DNA of 64,000 nucleotides from UBA7703 sp963667195 (GCA_963667195.1 OY762962.1:1426001-1490000); one strand, 5' to 3'. Counted from the stretch's first letter, positions 29,294 through 37,971 are shown. The notes: generated from the letters alone by a model not told the origin. Translations and numbers: made by a program.

Positions 29294-30103
29294 ATGAAGA
29301 GAAGAACCGTGCGCATTACACCACTTGGGTATATTGTGCTGACCATCATCATCCTTGTGATGGTGGTGAGCATCTATTTCATTGTCTGGTCGATGCGTAA
29401 TGCCGGCAGCGAACAGCCGAACGGCAACCTCAGCAGCAACTCTGTCCAGACGACCACGCCAACGCCGTCTCTGGCACCGGTGAGTGCGGCAACCGCCGCG
29501 CCGACCACGCCGCCCACGACCACAGCGCCGACCACTGCGCCTTCCAGCACGCCGACCATGACGCCGAAGCAGGACGACACGCCCGAACCCGCGGTGAAGA
29601 CACCGACCGCAGCGCAGATTGCAGCGGCAGTGGATGGAACGCTCAACTCCAGCGGCGTCGTGCTCCGCGCAGGCCCCGCACAGACGTATTCCATCCTTGG
29701 CAAGTACTCCTCCGGCACACAGCTGAAGGTGTATGAGGCCAGCGGCGATTACTTCTATGTGCGCGTGGTCAAGGAAAACCTCGTTGGCTATATCGCGTCG
29801 AAGTTTGTCGATAAGGCGGGTATCGTACCCGGCGAGAACGCAACACCCACGCCGAAGGCCATCGCGGGAACGATTCCCGGCACTGTGAGCGCGAGCAAGT
29901 TGGCTCTGCGCAGTGTGCCGAGCACGACCGACAACACACCCATCGGCGAAGTCGTCAAGGGTGACGAGGTACTCATCTACTTCAAGACGGATGACTTCTA
30001 CTACATTCAGGTGGTGTCCACGGGCGTGAAGTGCTACGCCGCGGCGAAGTACATCACCGCGAGCACGGCTGTCCCGACCGGAACCCCGGTGCCAACAAAA
30101 TAA
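29294..30103 (+). CDS. Membrane-anchored protein with two bacterial SH3 domains
   Basis: 269 residues from the ATG behind GGGGAGGG. One N-terminal membrane helix (about 11-33), a long Thr/Pro/Ala linker (about 45-115), then two SH3_3 domains: one around GVVLRAGPAQTYSILGKY with GYIASKFV, the second around LALRSVPSTTDNTPIGEV with CYAAAKYI. SH3b domains bind cell-wall peptides, so this protein probably sits at the outer membrane surface touching peptidoglycan. The SpoIID-like protein at 38341 has the same domain type and linker style. No enzymatic domain is present. Confidence 0.88.
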   Translation: MKRRTVRITPLGYIVLTIIILVMVVSIYFIVWSMRNAGSEQPNGNLSSNSVQTTTPTPSLAPVSAATAAPTTPPTTTAPTTAPSSTPTMTPKQDDTPEPAVKTPTAAQIAAAVDGTLNSSGVVLRAGPAQTYSILGKYSSGTQLKVYEASGDYFYVRVVKENLVGYIASKFVDKAGIVPGENATPTPKAIAGTIPGTVSASKLALRSVPSTTDNTPIGEVVKGDEVLIYFKTDDFYYIQVVSTGVKCYAAAKYITASTAVPTGTPVPTK

Positions 30104-30117
30104 ACACAGCAACACAC

Positions 30118-30149
30118 AAAGAACTGCCTGATGAGGGCAGTTCTTTTTT
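30118..30149 (+). terminator. Terminator after the SH3-domain gene
   Basis: GAACTGCC/GGCAGTTC with flanking AAA and a T6 tract. It marks the left edge of the AT-rich island. Confidence 0.92.
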
Positions 30150-30165
30150 GCGCATACGTTTATGG

Positions 30166-30194
30166 TTGATAACAATTTCTCGTTGTGTTATATA
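30166..30194 (+). promoter_or_regulatory. Promoter at the start of the AT-rich island
   Basis: TTGATA (30166-30171), 17-base spacer, TATATA (30189-30194), about 30 bases before the first island gene. Confidence 0.6.
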
Positions 30195-30224
30195 TTAGGA
30201 TAATCTATCAATAAATGGTGATGA

Positions 30225-30614
30225 ATGATAGTCTTAAAAATTGTTGAGTTTATACTTGTTTTCGTCTTGGGGATGGTTCTTGCAATCTTGTCCTTATTAA
30301 TGTCTCGTTTTGTAATATGTGACGATATCCGCGAGAAAAGAGGAAGACATGCGCTCAGAGATCATCCGAAAATAAAAGATGGCGTATGGAAGTGGTTCTT
30401 TCTAACTGAGCGGATGAAACACATGGTAATCTGGCGCTATGTCTTTTTTATTATCGAAACCATCTTTTGCGTTTTCATCGTTTTTATTATGGCAACAGTT
30501 ATTGTATTCGGAAACAACGGATTCCTACAAATTGCATTGGCATGCACAGCAATTCCTGCAATCATTGCTAAAGCAATTCCGATTATGATTCCTTGGGGAA
30601 GATATAGAAATTAA
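30225..30614 (+). CDS. Small membrane protein of unknown function
   Basis: 129 residues with three likely membrane segments (about 5-27, 70-92, 98-120) and a charged loop (CDDIREKRGRHALRDHPKIKDG). No family recognised. First gene of an island that is visibly richer in A and T than its flanks (one 60-base line near 30.9 kb has 20 G+C, against 35 in a typical transporter line). The ribosome site is weak. Confidence 0.7.
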   Translation: MIVLKIVEFILVFVLGMVLAILSLLMSRFVICDDIREKRGRHALRDHPKIKDGVWKWFFLTERMKHMVIWRYVFFIIETIFCVFIVFIMATVIVFGNNGFLQIALACTAIPAIIAKAIPIMIPWGRYRN

Positions 30615-30736
30615 GAAACAGCAAGATGTTCAGTATTGAACTTGCGCCTATATATTAGAGTAACGAATTTGAAACTGGTAGTATCCTTGATTCTGCGTAA
30701 CAAGCAGGTAATCAAGTACGCAATGAAAGTAAACGT

Positions 30737-31279
30737 ATGAGCAACAAACTGTATTATCGGGATAAAGAGCTCTGGACAATGATGCGACATCAAGCAGTTG
30801 AACTGCTGATATATGCAGGGATTGCTTTTTTAATCCTATTTACGACAATAGAACCTAAATATCAGAATCTAAAGCAAGAAACAATCGTGATTAACTCGAT
30901 AAAAATGATCGATAGTAATCATAGTTCTAGCACTTACACCTTGGAATCTGACAAGAAACAGTCCTTTAGAATCGTAGCTAATGAAGCGGTTGCTCTATTT
31001 CAGGATGAGTTAAAATAAGGTGTGAAAGCTAAAATCAAATACTTCACAGCGTGGCCTTCTCATATCAACTACATCAAGGAAATGACAGTTGAAGGAGATA
31101 TGCTAGTGACCTACCATGATGGTTGGAAGACAAGCGCGGCAACGGTTATAACCGCATTTGTAGCCTGTGGGTTACTTGGCGCGGGATTTCTCTGGATGGG
31201 GTTAGCCTTTAAGAAATCAAGCCACTACACAAAAGAGAAAACCAAAGAGATAAAAGAGAGGGCGCGGTTGAAGAAATGA
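30737..31279 (+). pseudogene. Two-helix membrane protein split by an in-frame TAA
   Basis: Two open stretches in the same frame, 30737-31015 and 31019-31279, are separated by the single codon TAA at 31016-31018. Part one has a membrane helix (LLIYAGIAFLILFTTIEP) and a beta-rich outer segment; part two continues that segment (KAKIKYF... YIKEMTVEG) and ends with a second helix (TVITAFVACGLLGAGFLWMG) and a basic tail. Together they make a normal two-helix protein of about 180 residues with an extracytoplasmic domain in the middle, the layout of DUF3592-like proteins. The junction ALFQDELK-stop-GVKAKIKYF fits the usual ridge LxxGxKVxIxYF. A nonsense mutation is the simple reading. A separate second gene from GTG 31022 would lack a good ribosome site. 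Confidence 0.65.
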
Positions 31280-31716
31280 GAAGAATCGTTGTGGGAATCA
31301 TCCTGGTCACCCTCCTGCTCTTTGGGTGTTCGAAACCGCAATTCCAAAAAACGGAAGAAGACTTCGTTTCCACACAAGATTTCGCAACGCAAGCGCAAAC
31401 AGAGCACGTAATCACCTATGATGCATACGAGGGTTGGGAAAAGGGTCAATTATCAGATTACCTGCAGGATGACTTGGTGAAGACGGAAGCAGATGCAATC
31501 GCAATTGCAAATGCCATTGTTGAAGCTAATGTAGGAGATCAGGAATGGAAGAGGCTTTCTGTGGCGAATGTGTGGGAAGATGCGGAACGCGGGGTCTGGA
31601 TCGTCAGCTATGATCCCGTGAACGAAGATCCGAGCACCATGATTACAGGCGGCAGAATAAACATCGCTTTCAGCAAACACGACGCGCAGGTCGTGAAAAT
31701 GTGGGCGGAAGAGTAA
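31276..31716 (+). CDS. Lipoprotein with a probable NTF2-like immunity fold
   Basis: 146 residues; ATG overlaps the stop of the preceding frame (ATGA). Signal peptide with lipobox LFGC (Cys18). The C-terminal half, with EADAIAIANAIVEANVG, a RGVWIVSY strand and GGRINIAFSKHDAQVVKMW, has the helix-strand order of NTF2-fold immunity proteins (YbbC-like) that protect against secreted toxins. That assignment is by pattern only. No toxin gene is visible beside it, so it could be an orphan immunity or stress lipoprotein. Confidence 0.65.
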   Translation: MRRIVVGIILVTLLLFGCSKPQFQKTEEDFVSTQDFATQAQTEHVITYDAYEGWEKGQLSDYLQDDLVKTEADAIAIANAIVEANVGDQEWKRLSVANVWEDAERGVWIVSYDPVNEDPSTMITGGRINIAFSKHDAQVVKMWAEE

Positions 31717-31776
31717 TAACGGACAAGTTCGATTTCAGGTTCGTGATATATCGTTATCAATACTTAGGAGAATTTC

Positions 31777-32379
31777 ATGTGGTATTCTTTTACTAGAGCC
31801 GTACTGGCGTTACTCTTGATTACTCCGTTTTTCGTTTTCCTAAAAGCGAAAGGCAAATTGAAACGGTCGAAAAGCTTTATTATTTGGTATTTTATAGCAT
31901 TCGTTATAGTCAGTATTTTGCTCACTTTCTGGCAGTTCGAGAGCTATTTCGGTGGCTTTGATTCTATAGAACAAGCGATGGAATACGAACACGGGAAAGT
32001 TACGATTCAGTCCACCATCGAAACCGAAACATCTGTATTTGTGTGCTGTGATAAAACAAATGATTTATTACTCAAAAAGAACGGGCACTACAATTTAAAC
32101 ATCCCATCGAACCTTACTGAAAGAATCGGACTTGCTACAGGTGGGTATTCCGTTACAATTTATAAAGACAGACAGGACTTACAAAACTATGTGCAGTTTA
32201 CGATTTTCGACTTTGACAAAGTGCCCAAACTCATCACAGATAACAAAGGTTCGAAAATCGAAGAAAGATTTACAGATAACAGATTGATCTATTTTCTCGG
32301 CAGTTTTGCCTATGACGATGGGACTCCCTATAAAATATATGTGGACGGAAAAGATATCGAGCTTCAGATGCAGGATTAG
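31777..32379 (+). CDS. Membrane protein of unknown function
   Basis: 200 residues, good ribosome site TAGGAGA. Two N-terminal membrane helices (about 5-23 and 33-52), then an outer domain of about 145 residues ending YKIYVDGKDIELQMQD with several Cys (VCCDKTND) and beta-strand patterns. Not recognised. AT-rich like its neighbours and separated from them by about 60 bases on each side. Confidence 0.7.
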   Translation: MWYSFTRAVLALLLITPFFVFLKAKGKLKRSKSFIIWYFIAFVIVSILLTFWQFESYFGGFDSIEQAMEYEHGKVTIQSTIETETSVFVCCDKTNDLLLKKNGHYNLNIPSNLTERIGLATGGYSVTIYKDRQDLQNYVQFTIFDFDKVPKLITDNKGSKIEERFTDNRLIYFLGSFAYDDGTPYKIYVDGKDIELQMQD

Positions 32380-32421
32380 TTTCAATTGTTATGGACTGTT
32401 GAAAACGACATTGGAGACGCT

Positions 32422-33165
32422 ATGATTAGAATATTGGCTTTCTGTTTTGGCTTACTCTTTTCAATTTGCCCGCTTTTGTCGGACAACAATAGCAGCGCGC
32501 TCGCCAATTTAGGTATTGACGCGCGGGTTGTCAGCAAAGAGGAACGCGATCAGATTGTGGAAGCGATCGAAATCACGCGTTCGACGGAACGACTTGATAC
32601 GGGCGATATTCATAGCCTTGCAATCGATCCATCCGATCCGAAATACATCTATGTGGGTTTTGACGATAGCATTACAAACGGAACCTATGTTGAATGCTTT
32701 ACGATTGATGAGACATACCAGTATACGATTTCATTCAAAACATATGGATCATATGATATTTTTTGTGATCGCGGAACTTTGTTCCTCTCCTTTATCCGAG
32801 AGGATTGGGTTATCGCATTTGACAAAAACGGCAATGTTACGGAAGTCTATGAGCTGAACAACGATAGCTCTGTCTCGAATGATGTGGTGCTGGACAGTCT
32901 TTGCAATCAAACAAAGTACGAAGTTGACGGTAAAACCTTCGAGATTGGTAATACTACTTGGTACTCAACACCGGAATTTGGCACATACTCTTATTTAAAG
33001 GTGACTGATCAGGTCGGAACAAGCCACTACCTGTATCAAACGAGCGAGAGTCAAAATTGGGCGTCGATCGGATTGGGTGTTTTTGTGTTCGTCATTGTTT
33101 TAATTATGATAATGAAGCAAAAAGAAAAGAAGGACGACAACGACCACTCAGACAGTGGGATATAA
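32422..33165 (+). CDS. Exported protein with C-terminal membrane anchor, unknown function
   Basis: 247 residues from the ATG behind TTGGAGA (an upstream TTG at 32386 lacks one). N-terminal signal (ILAFCFGLLFSICPLL), an outer domain of repeated beta strands (IHSLAIDPSDPKYIYVGFDD, ECFTIDETYQYTISFKTYG, DWVIAFDKNGNVTEVYEL) that looks like a partial beta-propeller, and a membrane helix at about 215-235 followed by a Lys/Asp tail. Not recognised. Ends the AT-rich island. Confidence 0.7.
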   Translation: MIRILAFCFGLLFSICPLLSDNNSSALANLGIDARVVSKEERDQIVEAIEITRSTERLDTGDIHSLAIDPSDPKYIYVGFDDSITNGTYVECFTIDETYQYTISFKTYGSYDIFCDRGTLFLSFIREDWVIAFDKNGNVTEVYELNNDSSVSNDVVLDSLCNQTKYEVDGKTFEIGNTTWYSTPEFGTYSYLKVTDQVGTSHYLYQTSESQNWASIGLGVFVFVIVLIMIMKQKEKKDDNDHSDSGI

Positions 33166-33200
33166 TCGTTTCGATGTAGTCGTTTAAACAGAGGTTAGCA

Positions 33201-33226
33201 AAAGAGGGCGCTTTCGCGCCCTCTTT
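33201..33226. terminator. Shared terminator of the island and thrS
   Basis: AAAGAGGGCGC/GCGCCCTCTTT with a TTTC loop, symmetrical A and T tracts, lying between convergent genes. Confidence 0.85.
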
Positions 33227-33244
33227 CCAACTCTCGTTGACTCC

Positions 33245-35191
33245 TTATTTTGCCTTGGTTGCGATCTCTTCCAGCAGCTTTGCGCGGAAGTCCGAAAGGG
33301 TCATGGTGCCGAGGTCGCCGTCCTTGCGCGAACGCACCGCGACGAGACCCTGCTCCACTTCTTTGTCGCCCATGACCAGCATGTAAGGCACCTTCTGCAT
33401 CTGCGCCTCGCGAATCTTGAAGCCGATCTTCTCGTTGCGAAGGTCGGTTTCGACTCGAATGCCGTACTGCTCCAGCTGCTTCTGGATCTCGACGGAGGCA
33501 TCCGCTGTGCGATCCGTAATCGGCAGCATCTTCACCTGCACCGGCGCCATCCAAGTCGGCAGCGCGCCTGCATATTTCTCGATCAACAGCGCGAGCGTGC
33601 GCTCATAGCAGCCGATCGACGTGCGGTGGATGACGACCGGATACTTCTTGAGTCCGTCGCTGTCCATATACTGCATGCCGAAGCGCTCCGCCAGCTGGAA
33701 GTCGATCTGAATCGTGACCAGCGTATCCTCTTTGCCGTAGACGTTGCGAATCTGGATATCCAGCTTCGGGCCGTAGAAGGCGGCTTCGCCATCCGCTTCA
33801 TGATACGGCACCTTGAGGCCGTCGAGAATCTCGCGCATCATGTTCTGCGTGCATTCCCAGTCCTCTTTGTCGCCGATGTACTTGTCCTTGTCGTTCTCGT
33901 CCCACTTTGAGAAGCGGTAGCTCACGTCGTCCGTAAAGCCGAGGGTGTCGATCATGAACTTCGCGAGGTCGAGGCAGCCCTTGAACTCGTCCGCAACCTG
34001 ATCCGGGCGGCAGGCGAGGTGGCCTTCCGAAATCGTGAACTGTCTAAGGCGAATGAGGCCGTGCATTTCACCGCTGCTCTCGTTGCGGAAGAGCGTGCTC
34101 GTCTCGTTGTAGCGTAGCGGCAGATCGCGATAGGAGCGCGAACGGTTGAGGTACGCCATGAACTGGAACGGGCAAGTCATAGGCCGCAGCGCGAAGACCT
34201 CCGCGTTTTCGTCCTCGACGTCCGGTGAATCGCTCATGATGAACATGCCGTCGCGGTAGTGATCCCAGTGGCCGGAGATCTTGTACAGCTCGCGCTTCGC
34301 CATAAACGGCGTCTTGGTGAGCAGGTATCCGCGCTTTTGCTCCTCGTCCTCGACGAAGCGCTGCAGCAGCTGGATCACGCGCGCGCCCTTCGGCAGCAGG
34401 ATCGGCAGACCCTGGCCGATGATATCAACGGTGGTGAAGAGCTCCAGCTCGCGGCCGAGCTTGTTGTGGTCGCGTTTTTTCGCTTCTTCGAGAGCGGTGA
34501 CGTAGGCTTCCAGGTCGGCTTTCTTTTCAAACGCCGTGCCGTAGATGCGCTGGAGCATCTTGTTCTTCTCGCTGCCGCGCCAGTACGCGCCGGCGACGTT
34601 GAGGAGCTTGATGTTCTTCACGATGCCCGTACTCTTGACGTGAGGGCCCGCGCAGAGATCGACAAAGTCGCCCTGACGGTAGAAGCTGATGATAGCACTC
34701 ACCGGCAGGTCGCGGATGAGCTCAACCTTGTACGGTTCGCCGAGCTTGTCCATGTACGCGATGGCTTCCTCGCGGGGCAGCTCAAAGCGCTCGATCTTCT
34801 GGTCTTCCTTTTCGATCTTCGCCATCTCGGATTCGATCTGCGCGAGGTCTTCCGGCGAGAAGGTTTCGGGCGTGTCAAAGTCGTAATAGAAGCCGTTCTC
34901 AATCGCGGGACCGATGGCGAGCTTCGTTTCCGGCCAGAGGCGCTTGACCGCTTGAGCTAGCACGTGGCTCGCCGTGTGGCGGTAAGCCCAGCGTCCGTTT
35001 TCGTCCTTGAAGGTATAGAACGTCACCTGGTGATCGCCGTGGATGGGTCGGAAGGCGTCGCTGTGCGCGCCGTCGATGGAGCAGGACAGCGTGGCTCTCG
35101 CAAGGCCCGGGCTGATTTCGTTCGCGATTTCAAGCCCAGTCAGCCCGTCGGCAAATTCGCGTTTGTTCCCGTCGGGAAATGTGATGATCAT
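33245..35191 (-). CDS. thrS: Threonyl-tRNA synthetase
   Basis: 648 residues, normal bacterial length. Order: N-terminal TGS domain (MIITFPDGNKREF), N2 editing domain with HTASH and DLCAGPH, class II catalytic core with RPMTCPFQFM (zinc Cys) and the motif-2 arginine region HGLIRLRQFTISEGH, motif 3 (HRTSIGCYERTLALLIEKY), and an anticodon-binding domain. The segment RQFTISEGH differs from the commoner RGFTQDDAH but keeps the zinc His. Expression is controlled by the threonine T-box leader upstream. Ribosome site GGAGGAG. Confidence 0.98.
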   Translation of the reverse strand: MIITFPDGNKREFADGLTGLEIANEISPGLARATLSCSIDGAHSDAFRPIHGDHQVTFYTFKDENGRWAYRHTASHVLAQAVKRLWPETKLAIGPAIENGFYYDFDTPETFSPEDLAQIESEMAKIEKEDQKIERFELPREEAIAYMDKLGEPYKVELIRDLPVSAIISFYRQGDFVDLCAGPHVKSTGIVKNIKLLNVAGAYWRGSEKNKMLQRIYGTAFEKKADLEAYVTALEEAKKRDHNKLGRELELFTTVDIIGQGLPILLPKGARVIQLLQRFVEDEEQKRGYLLTKTPFMAKRELYKISGHWDHYRDGMFIMSDSPDVEDENAEVFALRPMTCPFQFMAYLNRSRSYRDLPLRYNETSTLFRNESSGEMHGLIRLRQFTISEGHLACRPDQVADEFKGCLDLAKFMIDTLGFTDDVSYRFSKWDENDKDKYIGDKEDWECTQNMMREILDGLKVPYHEADGEAAFYGPKLDIQIRNVYGKEDTLVTIQIDFQLAERFGMQYMDSDGLKKYPVVIHRTSIGCYERTLALLIEKYAGALPTWMAPVQVKMLPITDRTADASVEIQKQLEQYGIRVETDLRNEKIGFKIREAQMQKVPYMLVMGDKEVEQGLVAVRSRKDGDLGTMTLSDFRAKLLEEIATKAK

Positions 35192-35242
35192 TTGGATTCT
35201 CCTCCTGTTTCGTCGTCATATTTTAAGAAAAAGTTGCCGGAG

Positions 35243-35488
35243 CAAATAAAAAACGCCCCGAAGTCTTTGATAACTTCGGGACGATAGTTGACGCTACCGC
35301 GGTTCCACCCGTGTTCGCGAATGATCAGATTCGCGCGCTTTGTTCCGCTGTATCGGGCGGGAGCCGCTTTCGCTCGCCGGACGGTCTTCGCGCCGCCATC
35401 CGCCGCCGCGCTCGCACCAAGTGCGCGGCTCTCTTGGGTGGATGTTGTGCAGGCGTTACTGCTTCCCGGGTCACTCCGAAAGTACCTT
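35243..35488 (-). promoter_or_regulatory. T-box leader, threonine specifier (ACC)
   Basis: On the minus strand the T-box GGGTGGAACCGCGG lies at 35297-35310. Upstream the stem I apical motifs AGAGAG and GGTGCGAG are seen, and the codon ACC at 35383-35385 sits in the same context (purine after it, then TCC and GAGC) as CTC in the leuA leader. ACC is a threonine codon, matching thrS. Uncharged tRNA-Thr would stabilise the antiterminator. Confidence 0.9.
35248..35283 (-). terminator. T-box terminator of thrS
   Basis: CGTCCCGAAGT pairs with ACTTCGGGGCG, followed by six T on the minus strand. It is mutually exclusive with the antiterminator formed by the T-box. Confidence 0.9.
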
Positions 35489-35490
35489 TA

Positions 35491-35519
35491 AGTATAATCA
35501 CGAAGAACAGAAAAGTCAA
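35491..35519 (-). promoter_or_regulatory. Promoter of thrS
   Basis: TTGACT (35514-35519), 17-base spacer, TATACT (35491-35496) on the minus strand, directly before the T-box leader. The bases from 35520 to 35633 hold nothing recognisable. Confidence 0.85.
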
Positions 35520-35633
35520 ATCTTTCGGCGGCGGCATTTGCGGAAAATCCGTGAAAAGGGGGAGTTTTTGCGGTTTGATGGAATATAGGGCGATTGGATA
35601 CGAAAGGAAAGGACATGACGTACACATAACTCT

Positions 35634-36113
35634 TCACTTGTGATACGGCTCGTGCGCATTAATCTTGAACGCGCGGTAGATTTGCTCGAGCAGCACCACG
35701 CGGCAGAGCCCGTGTGGCAGGGTCATATCCGAAACGGAGAGCTTGAGGTCCGCGCGGCTCGTGACCGCGGGGCTGAGCCCAAGAGAGCCGCCGATGACGA
35801 ACGTGATGCAGGGGCTCGAGCGGTCAAACGTGTCCTGTATGGTTTTTGCGAACGATTCGGAGGAGAAGCGCTTGCCGTCGATGGTCAGGCAAACAACGTA
35901 TTCGCCGGGCAGGATGCGACTCAGCAGCCGTTCTCCTTCGCGCTCCATGACCTGCGTTTCCTCCGCGGGAGAGAGCGTCTCCGGCGCTTTTTCGTCGGCA
36001 ACCTCCGCAATCTCCAGCGTGCAAAAGCGCGAGAGCCGCTTTGCGTATTCCGCAACGGCATCCCGATAAAACGCATCCTTCACTTTTCCCACACAGGCGA
36101 TTTTGATCTTCAT
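35634..36113 (-). CDS. rlmH: 23S rRNA pseudouridine-1915 N3-methyltransferase
   Basis: 159 residues, exactly the family length, from the ATG at 36113 (the frame stays open upstream but those residues are not RlmH). SPOUT-class methyltransferase that modifies helix 69 of 23S rRNA. Knot motifs are present: FVIGGSLGLSP and LSVSDMTLPHGLCRVVLLEQIYRAFKI, ending in the conserved HEPYHK. Lies 25 bases downstream of the walJ-type gene, an arrangement common in Firmicutes. Confidence 0.97.
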   Translation of the reverse strand: MKIKIACVGKVKDAFYRDAVAEYAKRLSRFCTLEIAEVADEKAPETLSPAEETQVMEREGERLLSRILPGEYVVCLTIDGKRFSSESFAKTIQDTFDRSSPCITFVIGGSLGLSPAVTSRADLKLSVSDMTLPHGLCRVVLLEQIYRAFKINAHEPYHK

Positions 36114-36138
36114 ATAGCACCGTTTCGCAATTGCATCG

Positions 36139-36921
36139 TTACAGCTCAAACAGCCCGCAGGGGCGGAAACGGTCGGCAACGGTGACAAACATGCTGTCCA
36201 GCAGTCCCGCGCTTTCCAACAAAGATTGCACGGTGACCAGCGCGAGCTCCGGTGTGTTGTTCTCCTCGGAGAGGTGGCCCAGGATTGCGTTCTTTACCCC
36301 GCGCGCGTGCAGCTTTTGCAGCACGAGCCCCGCGTCCTCGTTGCAGAGGTGCCCGTGGGAGGAGAGGATGCGCATCTTGAGCGGGTACGGATAGCTGCCC
36401 GCCTTGAGCATATCCACATCGTGATTGGCTTCCAGCAGGATCAGGTCGGAGTCCGCGACCGCGTCGATCATGCGGCCGGAGACATGCCCGATGTCCGTCA
36501 TGATGGAGAGCTTCTTGCCCTCGTGTACAAACGTATAACCCACCGCGTGCGCCGCGTCGTGCGGGGTAGAGAAGGGATGCACGCAGAGCTGCTTGAGGTA
36601 AAAATCCCGATCCGGCTCAAACACGCGGATGTTCTTCGTTGCGATTTCGCCGATGCTGCCCGGCATGTGCTCCCAGCACTCCGCAGCCGCATAGACGGGG
36701 ATATCATATTTTCGCGAGAGCACGCCGATGCCGGAAACGTGATCGCTGTGCTCGTGCGTAACCAGGATTGCGTCCATGCCCTCGGGGCTCAGGTCGATCA
36801 TGCCCATCAGCTCGCGCAGGCGCTTTGCGGTAACGCCCGCGTCAACGAGCAGGCGAACGCCGCCCGCCTCCAGATAGGAGGCGTTGCCGGAGGACCCGCT
36901 GCACAACGGCGAAAATAACAT
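36139..36921 (-). CDS. walJ: Metallo-beta-lactamase-fold hydrolase, YycJ/WalJ type
   Basis: 260 residues; start at ATG 36921 after GAAGGAGAT, since the upstream extension has no ribosome site. LCSGSSGNASYLE and LLVDAGVTAKRL open the fold; metal ligands appear in VTHEHSDHVSG, STPHDAAHAVGY, TDIGHVS and SSHGHL. WalJ proteins are linked to cell-wall regulation and DNA repair coordination in Bacillus, and the domain is nuclease-like. It is followed by rlmH, which supports the assignment. Confidence 0.85.
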   Translation of the reverse strand: MLFSPLCSGSSGNASYLEAGGVRLLVDAGVTAKRLRELMGMIDLSPEGMDAILVTHEHSDHVSGIGVLSRKYDIPVYAAAECWEHMPGSIGEIATKNIRVFEPDRDFYLKQLCVHPFSTPHDAAHAVGYTFVHEGKKLSIMTDIGHVSGRMIDAVADSDLILLEANHDVDMLKAGSYPYPLKMRILSSHGHLCNEDAGLVLQKLHARGVKNAILGHLSEENNTPELALVTVQSLLESAGLLDSMFVTVADRFRPCGLFEL

Positions 36922-37007
36922 AATGAAAAGATCTCCTTCTATTTCAGACCGTCGCAGAACGGCGAAACCCATATCCTGTGCTTCTTACTCACATAAAAAG
37001 CACATCT

Positions 37008-37016
37008 AGTATAGCA
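37008..37016 (-). promoter_or_regulatory. Extended -10 promoter of walJ-rlmH
   Basis: TG-C-TATACT on the minus strand, about 90 bases before the ATG. Confidence 0.5.
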
Positions 37017-37086
37017 CAAGGCGCACAAAAGCGACAGTGATACCGCAGCAAACCAGCATTGTTCACTGGTGCTTTGCGTGCGGATT

Positions 37087-37095
37087 TGGTATACT
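37087..37095 (+). promoter_or_regulatory. Extended -10 promoter of ispE
   Basis: TG-G-TATACT, 55 bases before the ATG, divergent from the walJ promoter. Confidence 0.55.
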
Positions 37096-37149
37096 GGTCT
37101 ATATCATCAAAACAAAGAAGCGATTTCGGTCGTCGGGTAGATAATTCAT

Positions 37150-37971
37150 ATGGATACTTCGACAAAACGCGCATACGCAAAGCTCAACCTGACCCTCGGC
37201 GTGCTGTATAAGCGCGCGGATGGCTACCACGCGCTGGACTCCATCATGCAGACGATCGATCTATTCGATACCGTCACGGTGGAGCGCGCGCGGGACATCG
37301 TGGTCACGAGCACGGGCATGCTGCTGCCATACGACAACACGGTGCGCAGAGCGGCCGAGCTTTACCGCGCGCTGACGGGCAGAAGCGTGCAGATTCGCGT
37401 CATCAAGCGCATTCCCGCAGAAGCGGGGCTCGGCGGCGGCAGCGCGGATGCCGCGGCAACACTCAACGCCTTACAGGAATTATATGGCGAGGTGGACGAA
37501 AAGACGCTGCTGGAGATCGCGGCAAAGGTCGGCGCGGACGTGCCGTTTTGCCTCAAGGGCGGCACCCATCGCGCGGAGGGAATCGGCGAGGTGCTGACGC
37601 CCGTGCGCGGTATGAAGCTGCACCTCGTTGTCGCAAAGCCAGCGGAAGGCGTCTCCACCAAGAAGCTGTTTTCGCTGCTGAAGCTTCCACGCACGATGCC
37701 GGAGACGACCGCGACGCTCAAGGCGCTCTCGGACGGCAATCTCGACGCGCTGTGTCCGCTGCTGTATAACGCGCTGGAGGAGCCGGCGATCGAGCTTGTG
37801 CCCGAGATCGGGCGAATCAAAGGGGATCTGCTAGCGCTCGGCGCAAAGGCCGCCTGCATGAGCGGAAGCGGCAGCGCGGTGTTCGGTGTTTTCGCGGACA
37901 AGGCCGCGGCGGAGCAAGCGCGGGCGGGGCTTTCCAACGTCGCGTTCTCCTGCGTTTGCGAGAGCAACTGA
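37150..37971 (+). CDS. ispE: 4-diphosphocytidyl-2-C-methyl-D-erythritol kinase
   Basis: 273 residues. GHMP kinase that phosphorylates the fourth intermediate of the MEP isoprenoid pathway. Motifs: AYAKLNLTLGVLYKRADGYH at the start (catalytic Lys and substrate contacts), the ATP loop PAEAGLGGGSADAAA, the Asp-containing GADVPFCLKGG, and SGSGSAVFGVF near the end. Indicates isoprenoid synthesis by the MEP route. Alone on its strand here; the next real gene is 370 bases downstream. Confidence 0.96.
   Translation: MDTSTKRAYAKLNLTLGVLYKRADGYHALDSIMQTIDLFDTVTVERARDIVVTSTGMLLPYDNTVRRAAELYRALTGRSVQIRVIKRIPAEAGLGGGSADAAATLNALQELYGEVDEKTLLEIAAKVGADVPFCLKGGTHRAEGIGEVLTPVRGMKLHLVVAKPAEGVSTKKLFSLLKLPRTMPETTATLKALSDGNLDALCPLLYNALEEPAIELVPEIGRIKGDLLALGAKAACMSGSGSAVFGVFADKAAAEQARAGLSNVAFSCVCESN

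Noticed and set aside
29147..30175. Minus-strand frame opposite the SH3-domain gene
   Set aside because: Arg/Gly-rich shadow of the Thr/Pro linker codons, crossing a promoter and a terminator.
31022..31279. Separate small gene starting at GTG after the TAA
   Set aside because: No ribosome site at proper distance, same frame as the preceding part and a half-domain; kept as part of one interrupted gene.
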